Counted from the first letter of the stretch, positions 52,090-61,448 are shown. The stretch is 64,000 nt of DNA from Cohnella mopanensis (GCF_022352055.1 NZ_JAKRWM010000012.1:1-64000), one strand, 5' to 3'. The notes: a model not told the origin generated them from the letters alone. Made by a program: numbers and translations.

Positions 52090-52467
52090 ATGCGATATAT
52101 GTTGATGGTCAAGGCGACGGGTTACTCGGAAGCTAGAGTCAATCACAGCCGAGAATACAACGAAGCCATGATTGCTTACAAGAAGACTTTGGCCAAAGCC
52201 GGTGCGCTCCTTGCTACAGAAGAGCTTCAGCCTAGCTCGGCTGGGATAAGGATATCGTATCCAGCGTACGGTGAAAATCCGGAGATTTTGGCCGGCCCTT
52301 TCCCGGTAGACCAAAAGCTCGTTGCAGAATATACCTTGATCGATGCGAAGACGGAGGAAGACGCTCTAAATTGGGCGCTCCAAATGCCGGTTCCAGCGGG
52401 CCGCGGCGAGTTTGAGATCGAATTACGTAGGCTCGAAGAGAACTTAGATAACCTTACTAGATCCTAG
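52090..52467 (+). CDS. DGPF/YCII-domain protein 2
   Basis: The 125-residue product resembles the protein at 50386: RYMLMVKATGYSEA at the start and LAGPFPVDQKLVAEYTLIDAKTEEDALNWALQMPVP in the middle. The IDGPF motif is here LAGPF, a variation. ATG 52090 has AAGGAGGGG upstream. It completes a DGPF-ECF42-DGPF arrangement. Confidence 0.85.
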   Translation: MRYMLMVKATGYSEARVNHSREYNEAMIAYKKTLAKAGALLATEELQPSSAGIRISYPAYGENPEILAGPFPVDQKLVAEYTLIDAKTEEDALNWALQMPVPAGRGEFEIELRRLEENLDNLTRS

Positions 52468-52495
52468 TATTTAAATCGAAAAGGAGAGATACGTG

Positions 52496-52837
52496 ATGAA
52501 TCAGGAAGTTATCGATTTTATTGAAGCTTTAAATGAACCATGGCAGATAGAGCTGTCCACTAATTTGCGTAAGGTTGTCCATCAGGCCATACCGGATGTG
52601 CTTGAACGTATTCAGTACAAGAAGCCCCATTTCTTGAAAAACGGCAAATACGCCGCGGTCATCTCGACATCGAAAGAAGCCGTGAGCTTTACGATCTTTA
52701 ATGCCGCTAATCTGGAGCTGCCGGAGGGCATGTTCGAGGGCCCCGCGGAGAGAAAAACGCTGAAGTTACGTAAAGGGGACTCGTTGGACTCAGAGCTTAT
52801 AGCGTCATTAGTGAGCCAAGCCTCTAGCTCACTTTAA
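52496..52837 (+). CDS. DUF1801 family protein
   Basis: The 113-residue product fits the YdhG/DUF1801 family: an opening helix INQEV-like NQEVIDFIEALNEPWQIEL, then IQYKKPHFLKNGKYAAVIS and a TLKLRKGDSLDSE tail. Function is unknown. ATG 52496 is preferred to GTG 52493, as the AAGGAGAG site is then at better spacing. It probably belongs to the same unit as the ECF42 genes and ends at a strong terminator. Confidence 0.8.
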   Translation: MNQEVIDFIEALNEPWQIELSTNLRKVVHQAIPDVLERIQYKKPHFLKNGKYAAVISTSKEAVSFTIFNAANLELPEGMFEGPAERKTLKLRKGDSLDSELIASLVSQASSSL

Positions 52838-52865
52838 TTTTTGTGTCCGAGGATACGCAGGAACC

Positions 52866-52897
52866 GAGAGACGAGCCGATGGGCTCGTCTCTCTTTT
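52866..52897 (+). terminator. Terminator after DUF1801 gene
   Basis: GAGAGACGAGCC and GGCTCGTCTCTC form a perfect 12-bp stem with loop GATG and TTTT. Confidence 0.9.
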
Positions 52898-52994
52898 CGC
52901 TTCATTACTCTTAGCTTAAATATCATTAATCGAATGTTTGTTGTCGATAAAATGCTAGACAAACAATTATGCACTGAGTGTGAGGTGGATTTTT

Positions 52995-54116
52995 TTGAAA
53001 CGGAATATTTATCGAAATACAATGATGTTGGCGTTAGCCGCTATGATCTTCGGATTAGTCAGCGGATTGTCGAGTTCTTCGGCATGGGCGGCCTCCGGTA
53101 AACCGATAGCCACGTACGTGTCTCCCGAGAAAATCGAATTTATAAGCTACAGTAAGTACTGGAATCAGTCCAAACTGAAGGCGTTATATGCCGAGTTGAT
53201 GAAGAACTTGCACGGCAAGGAGCTTAATTATTTAGGTAAAGTCATTCTTTCATCGGAAGATAAGGAAGGCGAGCTGGGCATTGCGAATATGAGCTATTCC
53301 TGGACGGAGGATGATCTGTCCGATATCGTCATGGACGAGCCGACGGAAATCACGCTATATGGCGCCAACAGCAATAAGACGGTCGAGAGTATGTCCTCGA
53401 CTTTAAGCCATGAATACGGCCATCATTTTACTTACTATTGGCTAATCGCGAAAGAACATAAGCTGCCTAGCGATTCTAATGCGAAATGGGCGTCCATACG
53501 GGGAATTGAGGGATATCCCGTCCTATTCTCGGAAGATTCGTCGGAACCCGAGTATACGCATTATTGGGATTCAGCAGAGATTATGGCGGATGATTACATG
53601 GCCTTGTTCGGTTCTCCGAACGCCAAGTTGAGCATGGTGAATTCGCTCCGAACGGATGACGGAAAAGGATTCTATGGAGAGATAGAGAACGAGGCTATTC
53701 CTTCGGCGATGACTCTAGAGTCCGTTCGAAGCTACTGGCTGAAGCTCAGCGGTCTTAAGGATCCGGTGCCATTAGTGTTCAAGGAGCCTAAGCTGAATAA
53801 GATACAGGCTGTTGAGTCCGACGACGGGGGATTCGACTATAAGCTGACTTATGAAGCGGCGTCCGCGAATACGACTGTCGCTCAGCGACTGCAATATAGC
53901 GTTTATTGGACCTATGAGGATGATGGGGAAGAAACTTTCGATTATACGGAAATGACGACGGGCAAGCGCTCCATTACCATATCCGGCGGACTGCCGGAAG
54001 CGGAGCTTACGTTCACGGTGTATGCCTATGATCCCATGACGAAACAATACGTTTACGCCAGACCGGTCGTCTACGATTTGTCGGATCCCGAGAATCCCGT
54101 TAAAGTAGGGCGATAA
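52995..54116 (+). CDS. Secreted zincin-like metallopeptidase
   Basis: The 373-residue product has a signal peptide (MKRNIYRNTM onward, cleavage near SAWAAS) and a zincin motif HEYGHHFTYY near residue 140, with EIMADDYMALFG about 60 residues later that could give the third zinc ligand. A beta-rich C-terminal domain (about 275-373) resembles fibronectin or Ig-like modules. It is likely a cell-surface or extracellular metallopeptidase; its target is unknown. TTG 52995 has GAGGTGG six bases upstream; the in-frame codons before it (from 52980) would cover the ribosome site. Confidence 0.75.
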   Translation: MKRNIYRNTMMLALAAMIFGLVSGLSSSSAWAASGKPIATYVSPEKIEFISYSKYWNQSKLKALYAELMKNLHGKELNYLGKVILSSEDKEGELGIANMSYSWTEDDLSDIVMDEPTEITLYGANSNKTVESMSSTLSHEYGHHFTYYWLIAKEHKLPSDSNAKWASIRGIEGYPVLFSEDSSEPEYTHYWDSAEIMADDYMALFGSPNAKLSMVNSLRTDDGKGFYGEIENEAIPSAMTLESVRSYWLKLSGLKDPVPLVFKEPKLNKIQAVESDDGGFDYKLTYEAASANTTVAQRLQYSVYWTYEDDGEETFDYTEMTTGKRSITISGGLPEAELTFTVYAYDPMTKQYVYARPVVYDLSDPENPVKVGR

Positions 54117-54131
54117 AAGCTAAGTTGGAAG

Positions 54132-54183
54132 AAAAGACTCACGATGACGTCGGTTATTGACCGAGCGATCGTGAGTCTTTTTT
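54132..54183 (+). terminator. Terminator after the metallopeptidase
   Basis: GACTCACGAT (54136-54145) and ATCGTGAGTC (54168-54177) form the outer stem, with an inner TCGG/CCGA stem, followed by six T. Confidence 0.88.
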
Positions 54184-54199
54184 AAACAACATTAGAATG

Positions 54200-54330
54200 A
54201 ACGGACACCAGAGACTTTATTTCACACATTTCCATGCGTTTTAGGGCCATTTCGAGCAAATAAGGTCATCTGTGTCCGTTACAAAGCAATTTCGACCTAA
54301 AACTCACAAATAAGGGCTCCTGGGTCCGTT
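54200..54330. repeat. Intergenic repeat with three GTCCGTT units
   Basis: Units of the form AAATAAGG-TC-CTG-GTCCGTT occur at 54258-54280 and 54306-54330 in direct orientation and at about 54200-54225 in inverted orientation, with related TTTCGA stretches between. I recall similar intergenic blocks from Paenibacillus and Cohnella genomes. The remainder of 54331-54653 holds an AT-rich promoter region for the sigma gene and a tandem repeat. Confidence 0.6.
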
Positions 54331-54578
54331 TGGGTGCGAAGCCTTAATACGTTGTCATGTTCTTATTTGCAAGAAAACCCAACGAAAGAAGCTCTATTTT
54401 CATAAAAAAAAGGCACATCGGTGCCGTTAGTGAAAATGTTTAGTTGTACGTAAAAAAATAGGGGTTGATCTTTGCTGATCGGTTTGGTAAAATGACTAAT
54501 ACGGTATTTTATTCACAAAGTGCATAGATAAATTTAATATACCACATACCGATTGTATTGTCAATATGGATTTGGAAT

Positions 54579-54617
54579 GGGTTGTAGTCTTGGGTTGTAG
54601 TCTTGGGTTGTAGTCTC
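54579..54617 (+). repeat. 13-bp tandem repeat, three copies
   Basis: GGGTTGTAGTCTT is repeated three times head to tail (54579, 54592, 54605), the last ending in C. It lies 37 bases before the start of the SigA-like gene, within the likely 5' untranslated region, so copy number could alter expression. Confidence 0.85.
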
Positions 54618-54653
54618 AAATTGTTCGCCCAGGACGTGGAAGGAGGAATTGCG

Positions 54654-55544
54654 ATGACGGATGATCAACAGACTGAGCACTATAACGACGACCATCTCAT
54701 TTTGCCGCCAGGCGTGAAGGTGGATGATCCGGTTCGCATGTACTTGAAGGAAATCGGGCGCGTTCAATTGCTTTCCACGGAGGAGGAAGTCGATTTAGCC
54801 CAAAGAATCGAACAAGGCGATGAGCAGGCCAAGCAGAGATTAACGGAGGCGAATCTCCGCCTTGTCGTCAGCATTGCGAGAAGGTATGTCGGACGCGGCA
54901 TGTTGTTCCTTGATCTTATTCAAGAGGGGAATATGGGTTTAATCAAAGCCGTAGATAAGTTCGATTACCGGAAAGGATTTAAGTTCAGCACTTACGCAAC
55001 GTGGTGGATCCGTCAGGCGATTACCCGAAGCATTGCGGATCAAAGCAGAACGATTCGAATTCCGGTTCATATGGTGGAGACGATCAATAAGTATATTCGA
55101 ATTTCCAGACAAATGTTGCAAGTTCTTGGCCGCGAGCCTTCACCGGAAGAAATTGCGAAGGAAATGGAGCTCAGCTTAGATAAAGTACGGGAGATTATGA
55201 AGATCTCGCAAGAACCGATCTCGCTGGAGACGCCCGTCGGGGAAGAAAGCGATTCGAAGCTGGGAGAATTCATCGAGGATCAGGATGCCTTAGCGCCAGC
55301 CGATGCCGCAGCGTTCGAGCTGTTGAAGGAACAATTGGAGGACGTGCTCGATACGCTGACGGATCGGGAAGAGAGCGTGCTGCGTTTGCGCTTCGGACTA
55401 GATGACGGCCGTTCCCGTACGCTCGAAGAAGTAGGCAAGGAATTCGGAGTCACCCGCGAGCGGATCCGGCAAATCGAGGCTAAAGCGCTTCGTAAATTAA
55501 GGCATCCGAGTCGCAGCAAACAGTTAAAGGACTTTATGGAATAG
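54654..55544 (+). CDS. SigA-like group 1/2 sigma factor without region 1.1
   Basis: The 296-residue product is nearly identical in key regions to housekeeping Sig[19 protein letters not shown] (region 1.2), [17 protein letters not shown] and [19 protein letters not shown] (region 2), region 3, and [24 protein letters not shown] (region 4). It begins only about 25 residues before region 1.2, so the inhibitory region 1.1 and acidic domain of SigA (about 75 residues) are absent. ATG 54654 follows AAGGAGG. It stands alone, not beside dnaG as the primary rpoD usually does, so a second, alternative primary-like sigma factor is likely. Confidence 0.88.
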   Translation: MTDDQQTEHYNDDHLILPPGVKVDDPVRMYLKEIGRVQLLSTEEEVDLAQRIEQGDEQAKQRLTEANLRLVVSIARRYVGRGMLFLDLIQEGNMGLIKAVDKFDYRKGFKFSTYATWWIRQAITRSIADQSRTIRIPVHMVETINKYIRISRQMLQVLGREPSPEEIAKEMELSLDKVREIMKISQEPISLETPVGEESDSKLGEFIEDQDALAPADAAAFELLKEQLEDVLDTLTDREESVLRLRFGLDDGRSRTLEEVGKEFGVTRERIRQIEAKALRKLRHPSRSKQLKDFME

Positions 55545-55560
55545 GGAACAGGGAACAGGG

Positions 55561-55585
55561 GACGAGCCTTCGGGTTCGTCTCTTT
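55561..55585 (+). terminator. Terminator after the SigA-like gene
   Basis: GACGAGCC and GGTTCGTC pair (one G-T) with loop TTCG and a TCTTTT tail. Confidence 0.75.
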
Positions 55586-55708
55586 TCTTATGCAAGGACA
55601 CTCATTCGATTGTCCGGCCTCTGACGAATTTCGGGCGAATAGAAGGTTTTCTCTCAAATCCTGTCGAACAATGTTAAGAAACACTATCGTTATGGGAGAG
55701 AGTCAGCT

Positions 55709-56887
55709 TTGTACCTACGTAAAATAATGCTGAGCGGAGTCGCTTCAGCATCGCTTCTATTCGTTGCGTTTAGTTCTACCTATGGAGCTCCAATCGAATC
55801 TTCTAATCAGGACGTTAATATACAGAGCGAACAGACGGAACGGAAAACTTCGGTTTTTCCGGATTCCGTCGTGAATATCGTAGACGTTACGAATCTGCGA
55901 AGCGGGCCCGGGCTAGAGTATGAGATTGTCGGCAAGGCCATGCCAGGCGATACATTTCCCGTCATTGGCTTGGAGGGAGACTGGCATCAAGTATCGCTTT
56001 CGAACGGAGACACCGCATATGTCGCCAGTTGGGTCGTGAAAATCGAAAATCCCATACATTTCGTTAACATCGTTGAGAACACGAATTTGCGAAGCGGGCC
56101 TGGGATCGAGAATAAGATTGTCGCGAAGGCCAAGCTGGGCGATTCGTTCCAGATTCTCGCTACGGAAGGAGATTGGTATCAAGTCTCGCTTGCGAGCGGC
56201 GAGATCGTATACGTAGCCGGTTGGGTCGTCAAAACCGATCTTGGCGATCAAATCTCGAAGCCGAAAGTGTACATCTACCATACTCACAATCGCGAATCTT
56301 GGAAAAACGTTGCTAGTAAGAAAGGGACCTCTTACGACGACCCAACAGTGAATATAACGATGGTAGGCACGTATATGGGAGAGGTTCTGCAGAAGAGAGG
56401 AATTATGTCGATCGTCAGTAAGATAGACTATACCGAGAAGCTGAAAGCACAGAAGCTCAGCTACTCCCTCTCTTACTCGGAATCTCGCAAAAGCGTCAAA
56501 AAGGCGATAGAGGATCAGCCTAGCCTTTCTTACTTTTTCGACATTCATCGCGATGCCGACGTGCCCCGTAAAACTACGACGGTTACGATCAACGGTAAAG
56601 CCTATGCGAGAATTTTGTTCGTCATCGGAACCGCTCATCCTAATTATGCGGAAAACAAAAAGTTGGCCGAAGCATTGAACAAGCGGCTAAACCAAAAATA
56701 TCCCGGATTGTCTCGCGGCGTGCTATCCAAAAGCGCCCATCAAGGAAATGGAGAGTATAACCAATCCATTTCCCCGGGCAGCTTGTTGTTGGAATTCGGC
56801 GGCGTGAACAATACGCTGGAAGAAAACTTGCTTGCGGCGGAGGCATTCTCGGACGTGTTCGCGGAGTATTATAGTTCGTTAAAATAA
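55709..56887 (+). CDS. SH3b-SpoIIP-type N-acetylmuramoyl-L-alanine amidase
   Basis: The 392-residue secreted protein has a signal peptide (MYLRKIMLSGVASASLLFVAF, cut near TYGA), two SH3b domains (about 50-110 and 115-175, each with TNLRSGPG) and a SpoIIP-like domain from about 190. In the latter, VYIYHTHNRESW, FFDIHRDA and LLEFGGVNNTLEEN give the expected His and Glu zinc ligands. SpoIIP cuts peptidoglycan during engulfment; the SH3b fusion suggests a wall-targeted paralogue. TTG 55709 follows GGGAGAG. It is probably monocistronic. Confidence 0.85.
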   Translation: MYLRKIMLSGVASASLLFVAFSSTYGAPIESSNQDVNIQSEQTERKTSVFPDSVVNIVDVTNLRSGPGLEYEIVGKAMPGDTFPVIGLEGDWHQVSLSNGDTAYVASWVVKIENPIHFVNIVENTNLRSGPGIENKIVAKAKLGDSFQILATEGDWYQVSLASGEIVYVAGWVVKTDLGDQISKPKVYIYHTHNRESWKNVASKKGTSYDDPTVNITMVGTYMGEVLQKRGIMSIVSKIDYTEKLKAQKLSYSLSYSESRKSVKKAIEDQPSLSYFFDIHRDADVPRKTTTVTINGKAYARILFVIGTAHPNYAENKKLAEALNKRLNQKYPGLSRGVLSKSAHQGNGEYNQSISPGSLLLEFGGVNNTLEENLLAAEAFSDVFAEYYSSLK

Positions 56888-57015
56888 GGCGTTTTATCGA
56901 TGGATGTCCTAATTGTGTGAAAATGTTAATCCTGCAAGCGCTTAAAGTTGTGATATATTTTTACAGTGGTTTCAAAAGTGGATTTATTATGCAGAACGAT
57001 TTTCGGGAGGTTATT

Positions 57016-58008
57016 ATGCTTTGTAGAAGTATGCAAACCCGCGGGCGAATGCTCATCATTATGCTTCTCCTGCTTTGCATCGCATTGCCGGTAGTTGCCG
57101 CAGACAAAGCGGAAGCTGCGACGGCAAATAACGTAACCATTAAAATTAATAACGTAAAGGTCAAGCTGGCCGATCCGGTTCAGGTGTCGGATGGGAGGCT
57201 GTTCCTGCCCATTGCGAACTTGGCGGAGCTGTTGAACGCGAAGACCAAGTGGGATCAGGATAATGAAGCAGTGACGATCCAGACCGTGAACAAAGACAAG
57301 ATCGTCCTGAGCAACGGAGTGCCGGTTGTATACTTCAATGAATCCCGTTATCGAATGGACGTGGCTCCGTTCGTGGCGGAAGGCAGAATCTATATTCCGC
57401 TTCGCCATGTCGCTGAACTGCTGCATGCAACAGTGAAATGGGATGGGGAAGCGCAGTTGGCCGAACTGGAGACGGTTGAGCCTGCTGTCGTGACGGAAGA
57501 TTACGGAGTGCCGGAGATCACCGAGCAGCACGGCATAAGCCTGAAGGCGCTGTTAAAGCGCAACAAGCTGAGCAATGCGGACGACATTAAGGTTGGAACA
57601 TCGCTGCGCGTCGTCATTCCTTCTATTCTCGATAACGAAGCAGAACCGTATACGAAGGAAGATTACATGCTTCTGGCCAAGCTCACGCAAGTCGAATCCG
57701 GGTATGAGGGTTATGAAGGTCAGTTAGCTGTAGCCAATGTCGTGCTTAACAGGGTGAAGGATTCGCGATTCCCGGATTCGATCTACGACGTCATCTATTC
57801 CGGCAAGCAGTTCCCCGTCGCGCACAATGGCATGCTGGATAAGAGCGTACCGAATGCAAGCGTACTCCGCGCCGTTAAGGATGCCCTGAACGGGAGGAAC
57901 AACGTTCAAGACGCTGTGTATTTCTATGATCCTAAAGTAACATCGGGATCATTCTGGTCCGGTCTTGATAAGATCGTGACGATCGGCAGCCATAGATTCG
58001 CGAAATAG
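57016..58008 (+). CDS. SleB-type cell wall hydrolase with copper-amine-oxidase-N domain
   Basis: The 330-residue secreted protein has a signal peptide (about 1-33, ending near AEA), a copper amine oxidase N-terminal-like domain (about 40-150, with DGRLFLPIANLAELL and GRIYIPLRHVAELL), a LysM-like stretch (ISLKALLKRN near 180) and a SleB/hydrolase_2 domain (about 215-330) with TQVESGYEGYEGQLAVANV containing the catalytic Glu. It cleaves peptidoglycan, perhaps in germination or wall turnover. ATG 57016 follows GGGAGG; the frame is open further 5' but with no good start. Confidence 0.88.
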   Translation: MLCRSMQTRGRMLIIMLLLLCIALPVVAADKAEAATANNVTIKINNVKVKLADPVQVSDGRLFLPIANLAELLNAKTKWDQDNEAVTIQTVNKDKIVLSNGVPVVYFNESRYRMDVAPFVAEGRIYIPLRHVAELLHATVKWDGEAQLAELETVEPAVVTEDYGVPEITEQHGISLKALLKRNKLSNADDIKVGTSLRVVIPSILDNEAEPYTKEDYMLLAKLTQVESGYEGYEGQLAVANVVLNRVKDSRFPDSIYDVIYSGKQFPVAHNGMLDKSVPNASVLRAVKDALNGRNNVQDAVYFYDPKVTSGSFWSGLDKIVTIGSHRFAK

Positions 58009-58011
58009 GCT

Positions 58012-58046
58012 AAAGGGCTTCCTCCTTATACGGGGAAGCCCTTTTT
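58012..58046 (+). terminator. Terminator after the SleB-type gene
   Basis: AAAGGGCTTCC and GGGAAGCCCTTT form the stem around a CTCCTTATACG-type loop, followed by T residues. Confidence 0.85.
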
Positions 58047-58148
58047 GTTGGATTGGGGATGCGGGAGTTCACCAAATGGTATAATTTAAGCAACAGCACT
58101 AGCTGGTTAAGCATTAAGATTCGTTCTACAAAATTAAGTAAAGCAGGT

Positions 58149-59702
58149 ATGCGTGAGATGACACAATCGGAACTCCCCATCTATCGCTTCAGTGAAGCAC
58201 CGATCTGGGAACTGCAGCGATCCTATTATGAAGATCAGGGAATCAAGGCTTGGCAGAGCGAAGAAGTCCCGCTATACATAACAAGTAATCCGATTATTGC
58301 GGCAGCCTATGCGGAAATGATATTCGGGTTTCTTCAAGATAGAGCGAAATCGGGCTATTTATCCGACCCCGTCTCGATAGTCGAGCTTGGAGCGGGATCG
58401 GGCAGATTAGCCTTTCATGTCCTTAAGGAACTGGGAGAGCTAGTGGAATATGCTGGCGTCGCGATCCCTCCTTATCGCTATATCATGAGCGATTTAGCTG
58501 TAACGAATATAGCCTACTGGGAGCGGCATCCCGAATTAATTCCCCTCGTCGAACAAGGGATTTTGGATTTTGCGAAATTCGATGCCGTTAAGGATACTGA
58601 GCTACATTTGACATGCTCGGGTATCCGCATAAAGCCGGGCGACCTGCAGCAACCGTTGCTCGTTATTGCGAATTACTTCTTTGATAGCATTCCGCAAGAA
58701 TTGATTTATGTGGAAGAAGGGAATATTTATGATTGCAAAGTTTCTCTACAGATTCCGGATGGCAGCGGCGATCTGAGCCCATCCGAAATGCTGGAGAAAG
58801 TGAACCTAGAGTTCCATTATCGTAAGGGGACTGATTTCGAACAAGAAACGTACCCTTACCGCGACGTGATACAACTATATAAAGAGAAGCTCGAGGAATC
58901 CCATATCCTCTTTCCGGCCATTGGAATGGCCTGTTTAGAGCGGCTTGGCCGCCTGTCGCAGCAGGGATTCGTTCTGATTACGGCGGATAAAGGCGACCAC
59001 CGATTAGAGAACTGGGAATTCGCGGAGCCCCCCAAGCTGATCCATCACGGGAGCTTCTCGTTAACGGCAAACTATCATGCGATTGTAGCCTTTTTCGAAC
59101 GGAAAGGCGCTCTCTCTTTGTTCACCACGCACCATCACAGCAACTTAAACGTGGGTTGCATTTTAATGCTGCAGGATCCGATGAGCTACGCCAATACTCG
59201 TCTGGCTTATCGACGGTTTGTAGAACGCTTTGGCCCGGACGACTTTTTTAGCATGAAACAATGGTTCGACGGGCAGTTGGAGCAGATGGAAATGAGACAA
59301 ATCGTTGCCCTCTGGCGGCTCGGCGGCTACGATTCGCAGTGGCTTCTGCAAAGCGCCAAGCGTATCTCCACTCTTATTCCAACGTGTAACGAAGCCGAGA
59401 TGGAAGACATCCGCAGCGGAATCCACTCCATGTGGAGAAGCTACTACCCCATGGAGGAGAAACATAACTTAGCATTAGATTGCGGTATGCTGCTATATGA
59501 AATGGAACTGTTCGAGGATGCGCGCATCTACTTGGAACGGTCACTGAAACATAGTGAGGCAAACTCCGAGGTGATCTACAACCTAGCGGTGTGCTGCTAT
59601 GAAGTCGGCAAGGCGGACGCTGCGTTGGCCTATACGCACAGAACTTTAGCGATGGTGCCTGAGCATGAAGGAGCTCGGGCTCTTGAAGCGCTATTGATGT
59701 AA
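58149..59702 (+). CDS. SAM-dependent methyltransferase with C-terminal TPR
   Basis: The product (about 517 residues) has a methyltransferase domain with motif I VELGAGSGRLAFHVL near residue 81, related to the MidA/NDUFAF7-type proteins (VIANYFFDSIPQELIY), and a C-terminal TPR region (LERSLKHSEANSEVIYNLAV and KADAALAYTHRTLA). Substrate is unknown. I place the start at ATG 58149 or 58158 because a TATAAT at 58080-58085 lies inside the longer in-frame extension from 58053. Its 3' end overlaps the convergent DUF2798 gene by 12 bases. Confidence 0.75.
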   Translation: MREMTQSELPIYRFSEAPIWELQRSYYEDQGIKAWQSEEVPLYITSNPIIAAAYAEMIFGFLQDRAKSGYLSDPVSIVELGAGSGRLAFHVLKELGELVEYAGVAIPPYRYIMSDLAVTNIAYWERHPELIPLVEQGILDFAKFDAVKDTELHLTCSGIRIKPGDLQQPLLVIANYFFDSIPQELIYVEEGNIYDCKVSLQIPDGSGDLSPSEMLEKVNLEFHYRKGTDFEQETYPYRDVIQLYKEKLEESHILFPAIGMACLERLGRLSQQGFVLITADKGDHRLENWEFAEPPKLIHHGSFSLTANYHAIVAFFERKGALSLFTTHHHSNLNVGCILMLQDPMSYANTRLAYRRFVERFGPDDFFSMKQWFDGQLEQMEMRQIVALWRLGGYDSQWLLQSAKRISTLIPTCNEAEMEDIRSGIHSMWRSYYPMEEKHNLALDCGMLLYEMELFEDARIYLERSLKHSEANSEVIYNLAVCCYEVGKADAALAYTHRTLAMVPEHEGARALEALLM

Positions 59703-60176
59703 GGGTTTAAGCTTATCTTTAACGAAATTAATAAATAAATACCTAACGAGCGGTCCCACAATTAGGAGCTGTAGAGGGAAAGCGAAAATAAAATTTCTAA
59801 AGACTAAAGTAAAGTAACTTCCGAGTATGGATTCTCCGATTAGGCTATTAGAAAAGTATGATGTCCCCAATCCGTATAGAGACATACAGAGAACCATTCC
59901 GCTCACCATGCAAAAGGCAAGGGATACAATGACAAATCCCTTCTTGGATTTGTCATAGGGTAATGAGAATGCGATTTTCTTGGCCACTGGGCCAACGATA
60001 AATATTTCCAATAAGGATGCAGTAATAAAGACCATAACAAGTTGAATAAGGACTTCTTTCAAGGTTATCGTTGCAAGTAAGCCATGAGTAAATAAATTAT
60101 AAAACGTCATGAATAAGACCATCCCGGAGCACATCATCAACCCAAAGTAAAAATTTTCTTTCTTAGTTGTCGGCAA
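59691..60176 (-). CDS. DUF2798 membrane protein
   Basis: The 161-residue protein has four transmembrane helices arranged as two DUF2798 repeats, each with an FxxxMM(or CM)xxGMVLxMxxY pattern. Function is unknown. The C-terminus overlaps the preceding plus-strand gene tail by 12 bases in convergent orientation. Confidence 0.85.
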   Translation of the reverse strand: MPTTKKENFYFGLMMCSGMVLFMTFYNLFTHGLLATITLKEVLIQLVMVFITASLLEIFIVGPVAKKIAFSLPYDKSKKGFVIVSLAFCMVSGMVLCMSLYGLGTSYFSNSLIGESILGSYFTLVFRNFIFAFPLQLLIVGPLVRYLFINFVKDKLKPLHQ

Positions 60177-60324
60177 TTCGCGTCATCCTTTCTTTTTACC
60201 CTTGTAATTATAGAGACAGCGGAAACCTCCTCATAAGTGAACAGTTTGTGAACAATGGGAGGAAGATCTGCTTCATACAGTAGATTCTTGATAAAGTAGA
60301 GTCCGAAGGCGAGGGAATATATAG

Positions 60325-60666
60325 ATGCTAGAACTTCCGAATTGTCCAAAATGTAATTCAGCATATACGTACGAAGACGGCAATCTTCTGATCTGCCCGG
60401 AATGCGCTCATGAATGGTCTTTGGAATCCGATCCTGCGGATGGCGACGATAAGAAGGTTGTCAAAGATGCCAACGGAAACATCTTAAACGATGGCGATTC
60501 GGTATCCGTAATCAAAGACCTTAAAGTCAAAGGAAGCTCGTTAGTCGTGAAAATCGGAACGAAAGTGAAAAACATCCGGTTGGTTGACGGGGATCATGAC
60601 ATCGATTGCAAAATCGACGGGTTCGGAGAGATGAAGCTAAAATCGGAATTCGTTAAGAAGATTTAA
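60325..60666 (+). CDS. PhnA/YjdM zinc-ribbon protein
   Basis: The 113-residue product starts with a zinc ribbon [25 protein letters not shown] (positions 7-31 by eye) followed by the PhnA domain with [26 protein letters not shown] and a basic C-terminus. The family is widespread in Bacillales; a phosphonate role is not proven. ATG 60325 follows GGCGAGGGA. Confidence 0.9.
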   Translation: MLELPNCPKCNSAYTYEDGNLLICPECAHEWSLESDPADGDDKKVVKDANGNILNDGDSVSVIKDLKVKGSSLVVKIGTKVKNIRLVDGDHDIDCKIDGFGEMKLKSEFVKKI

Positions 60667-60703
60667 CAGCGGTTTAGTGCGACTGAATCGATTGCTTGTT
60701 GAA

Positions 60704-60741
60704 GAAAGCCCCGATGAGGAAATCCTCTTCGGGGCTTTTTG
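60704..60741 (+). terminator. Terminator after phnA-like gene
   Basis: AAAGCCCCGATGAGG and CCTCTTCGGGGCTTT form a long stem (one mismatch) with a T run. Confidence 0.88.
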
Positions 60742-60772
60742 CGATGTCAACCGCGCCATCTTGAACAAACTC

Positions 60773-61423
60773 TTAACCGTTTAATTTCACTTTACGCAAC
60801 GGGCTATAGGGGGATACAAGAAGTTTAGCGAGCAATGCTTTGTTCTCGCTTATATAATCGGCGCTCCTATTTAAGGAAGTATAAGCGGAACCGACAGTAA
60901 AACTAATTAAGAAGTCTTTCCAATTCGTATAATTGCTTCTAATAATCGCGATAATTTCATTTATATATTTCCACTTCTCTTCTTCGGTTAAATAATCCAG
61001 CTTAAACCCGGCACAGCACTTGAATACCGCCCAGGTATAATCGGTCGCCGCAATTCCTCCTGGAGGCATGCGTTCTAAGTAATCATTCACTATCGAGAGC
61101 TTATAGCGCCGAGTAGGATTGTCTTTCTCCATCTCGATATAATGTGATCTGTCGGATTCCGGTTGGGTAGATAAAGCAAGGTTCATGTCCTCGAATTCTT
61201 TTCTGTGCCCCACCGATAAGGACCATTTAATGTTATCTTTCAGTTCGTCGGAATTCCCGACTTCCCAATGTTGGCATAAATTACGTAGATAATTTCTTTT
61301 CGTGAAGATCCAATTTGGATTTTGGACATGGTAATCGCCATGTTTCCCTACGATGCACATTGCCGATAGCGCGTCGATATATAGTTGGGCGGTCTCCTGT
61401 GCTTCCGCAGTTGAGATGTTCAT
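60773..61423 (-). CDS. DUF1266 protein
   Basis: The 216-residue product fits DUF1266: W-rich N-terminus, RNYLRNLCQHWEVGNSDELKD near residue 43, then AATDYTWAVFKCCAGFKLDYLTEEEKWKYINEI near 127 and WKDFLISFTVGSAY. These proteins often accompany J-domain or Hsp70-like genes in Firmicutes, and indeed both lie upstream on the same strand here. Function is unknown. Probably co-transcribed with the J-like gene. Confidence 0.75.
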   Translation of the reverse strand: MNISTAEAQETAQLYIDALSAMCIVGKHGDYHVQNPNWIFTKRNYLRNLCQHWEVGNSDELKDNIKWSLSVGHRKEFEDMNLALSTQPESDRSHYIEMEKDNPTRRYKLSIVNDYLERMPPGGIAATDYTWAVFKCCAGFKLDYLTEEEKWKYINEIIAIIRSNYTNWKDFLISFTVGSAYTSLNRSADYISENKALLAKLLVSPYSPLRKVKLNG

Positions 61424-61448
61424 GATTTTTCCACTCCCTTTCTCCCCA

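Noticed and set aside
56000..56638. Minus-strand frame opposite the SH3b-SpoIIP gene
   Set aside because: Antisense shadow of a gene with clear SH3b and SpoIIP motifs.
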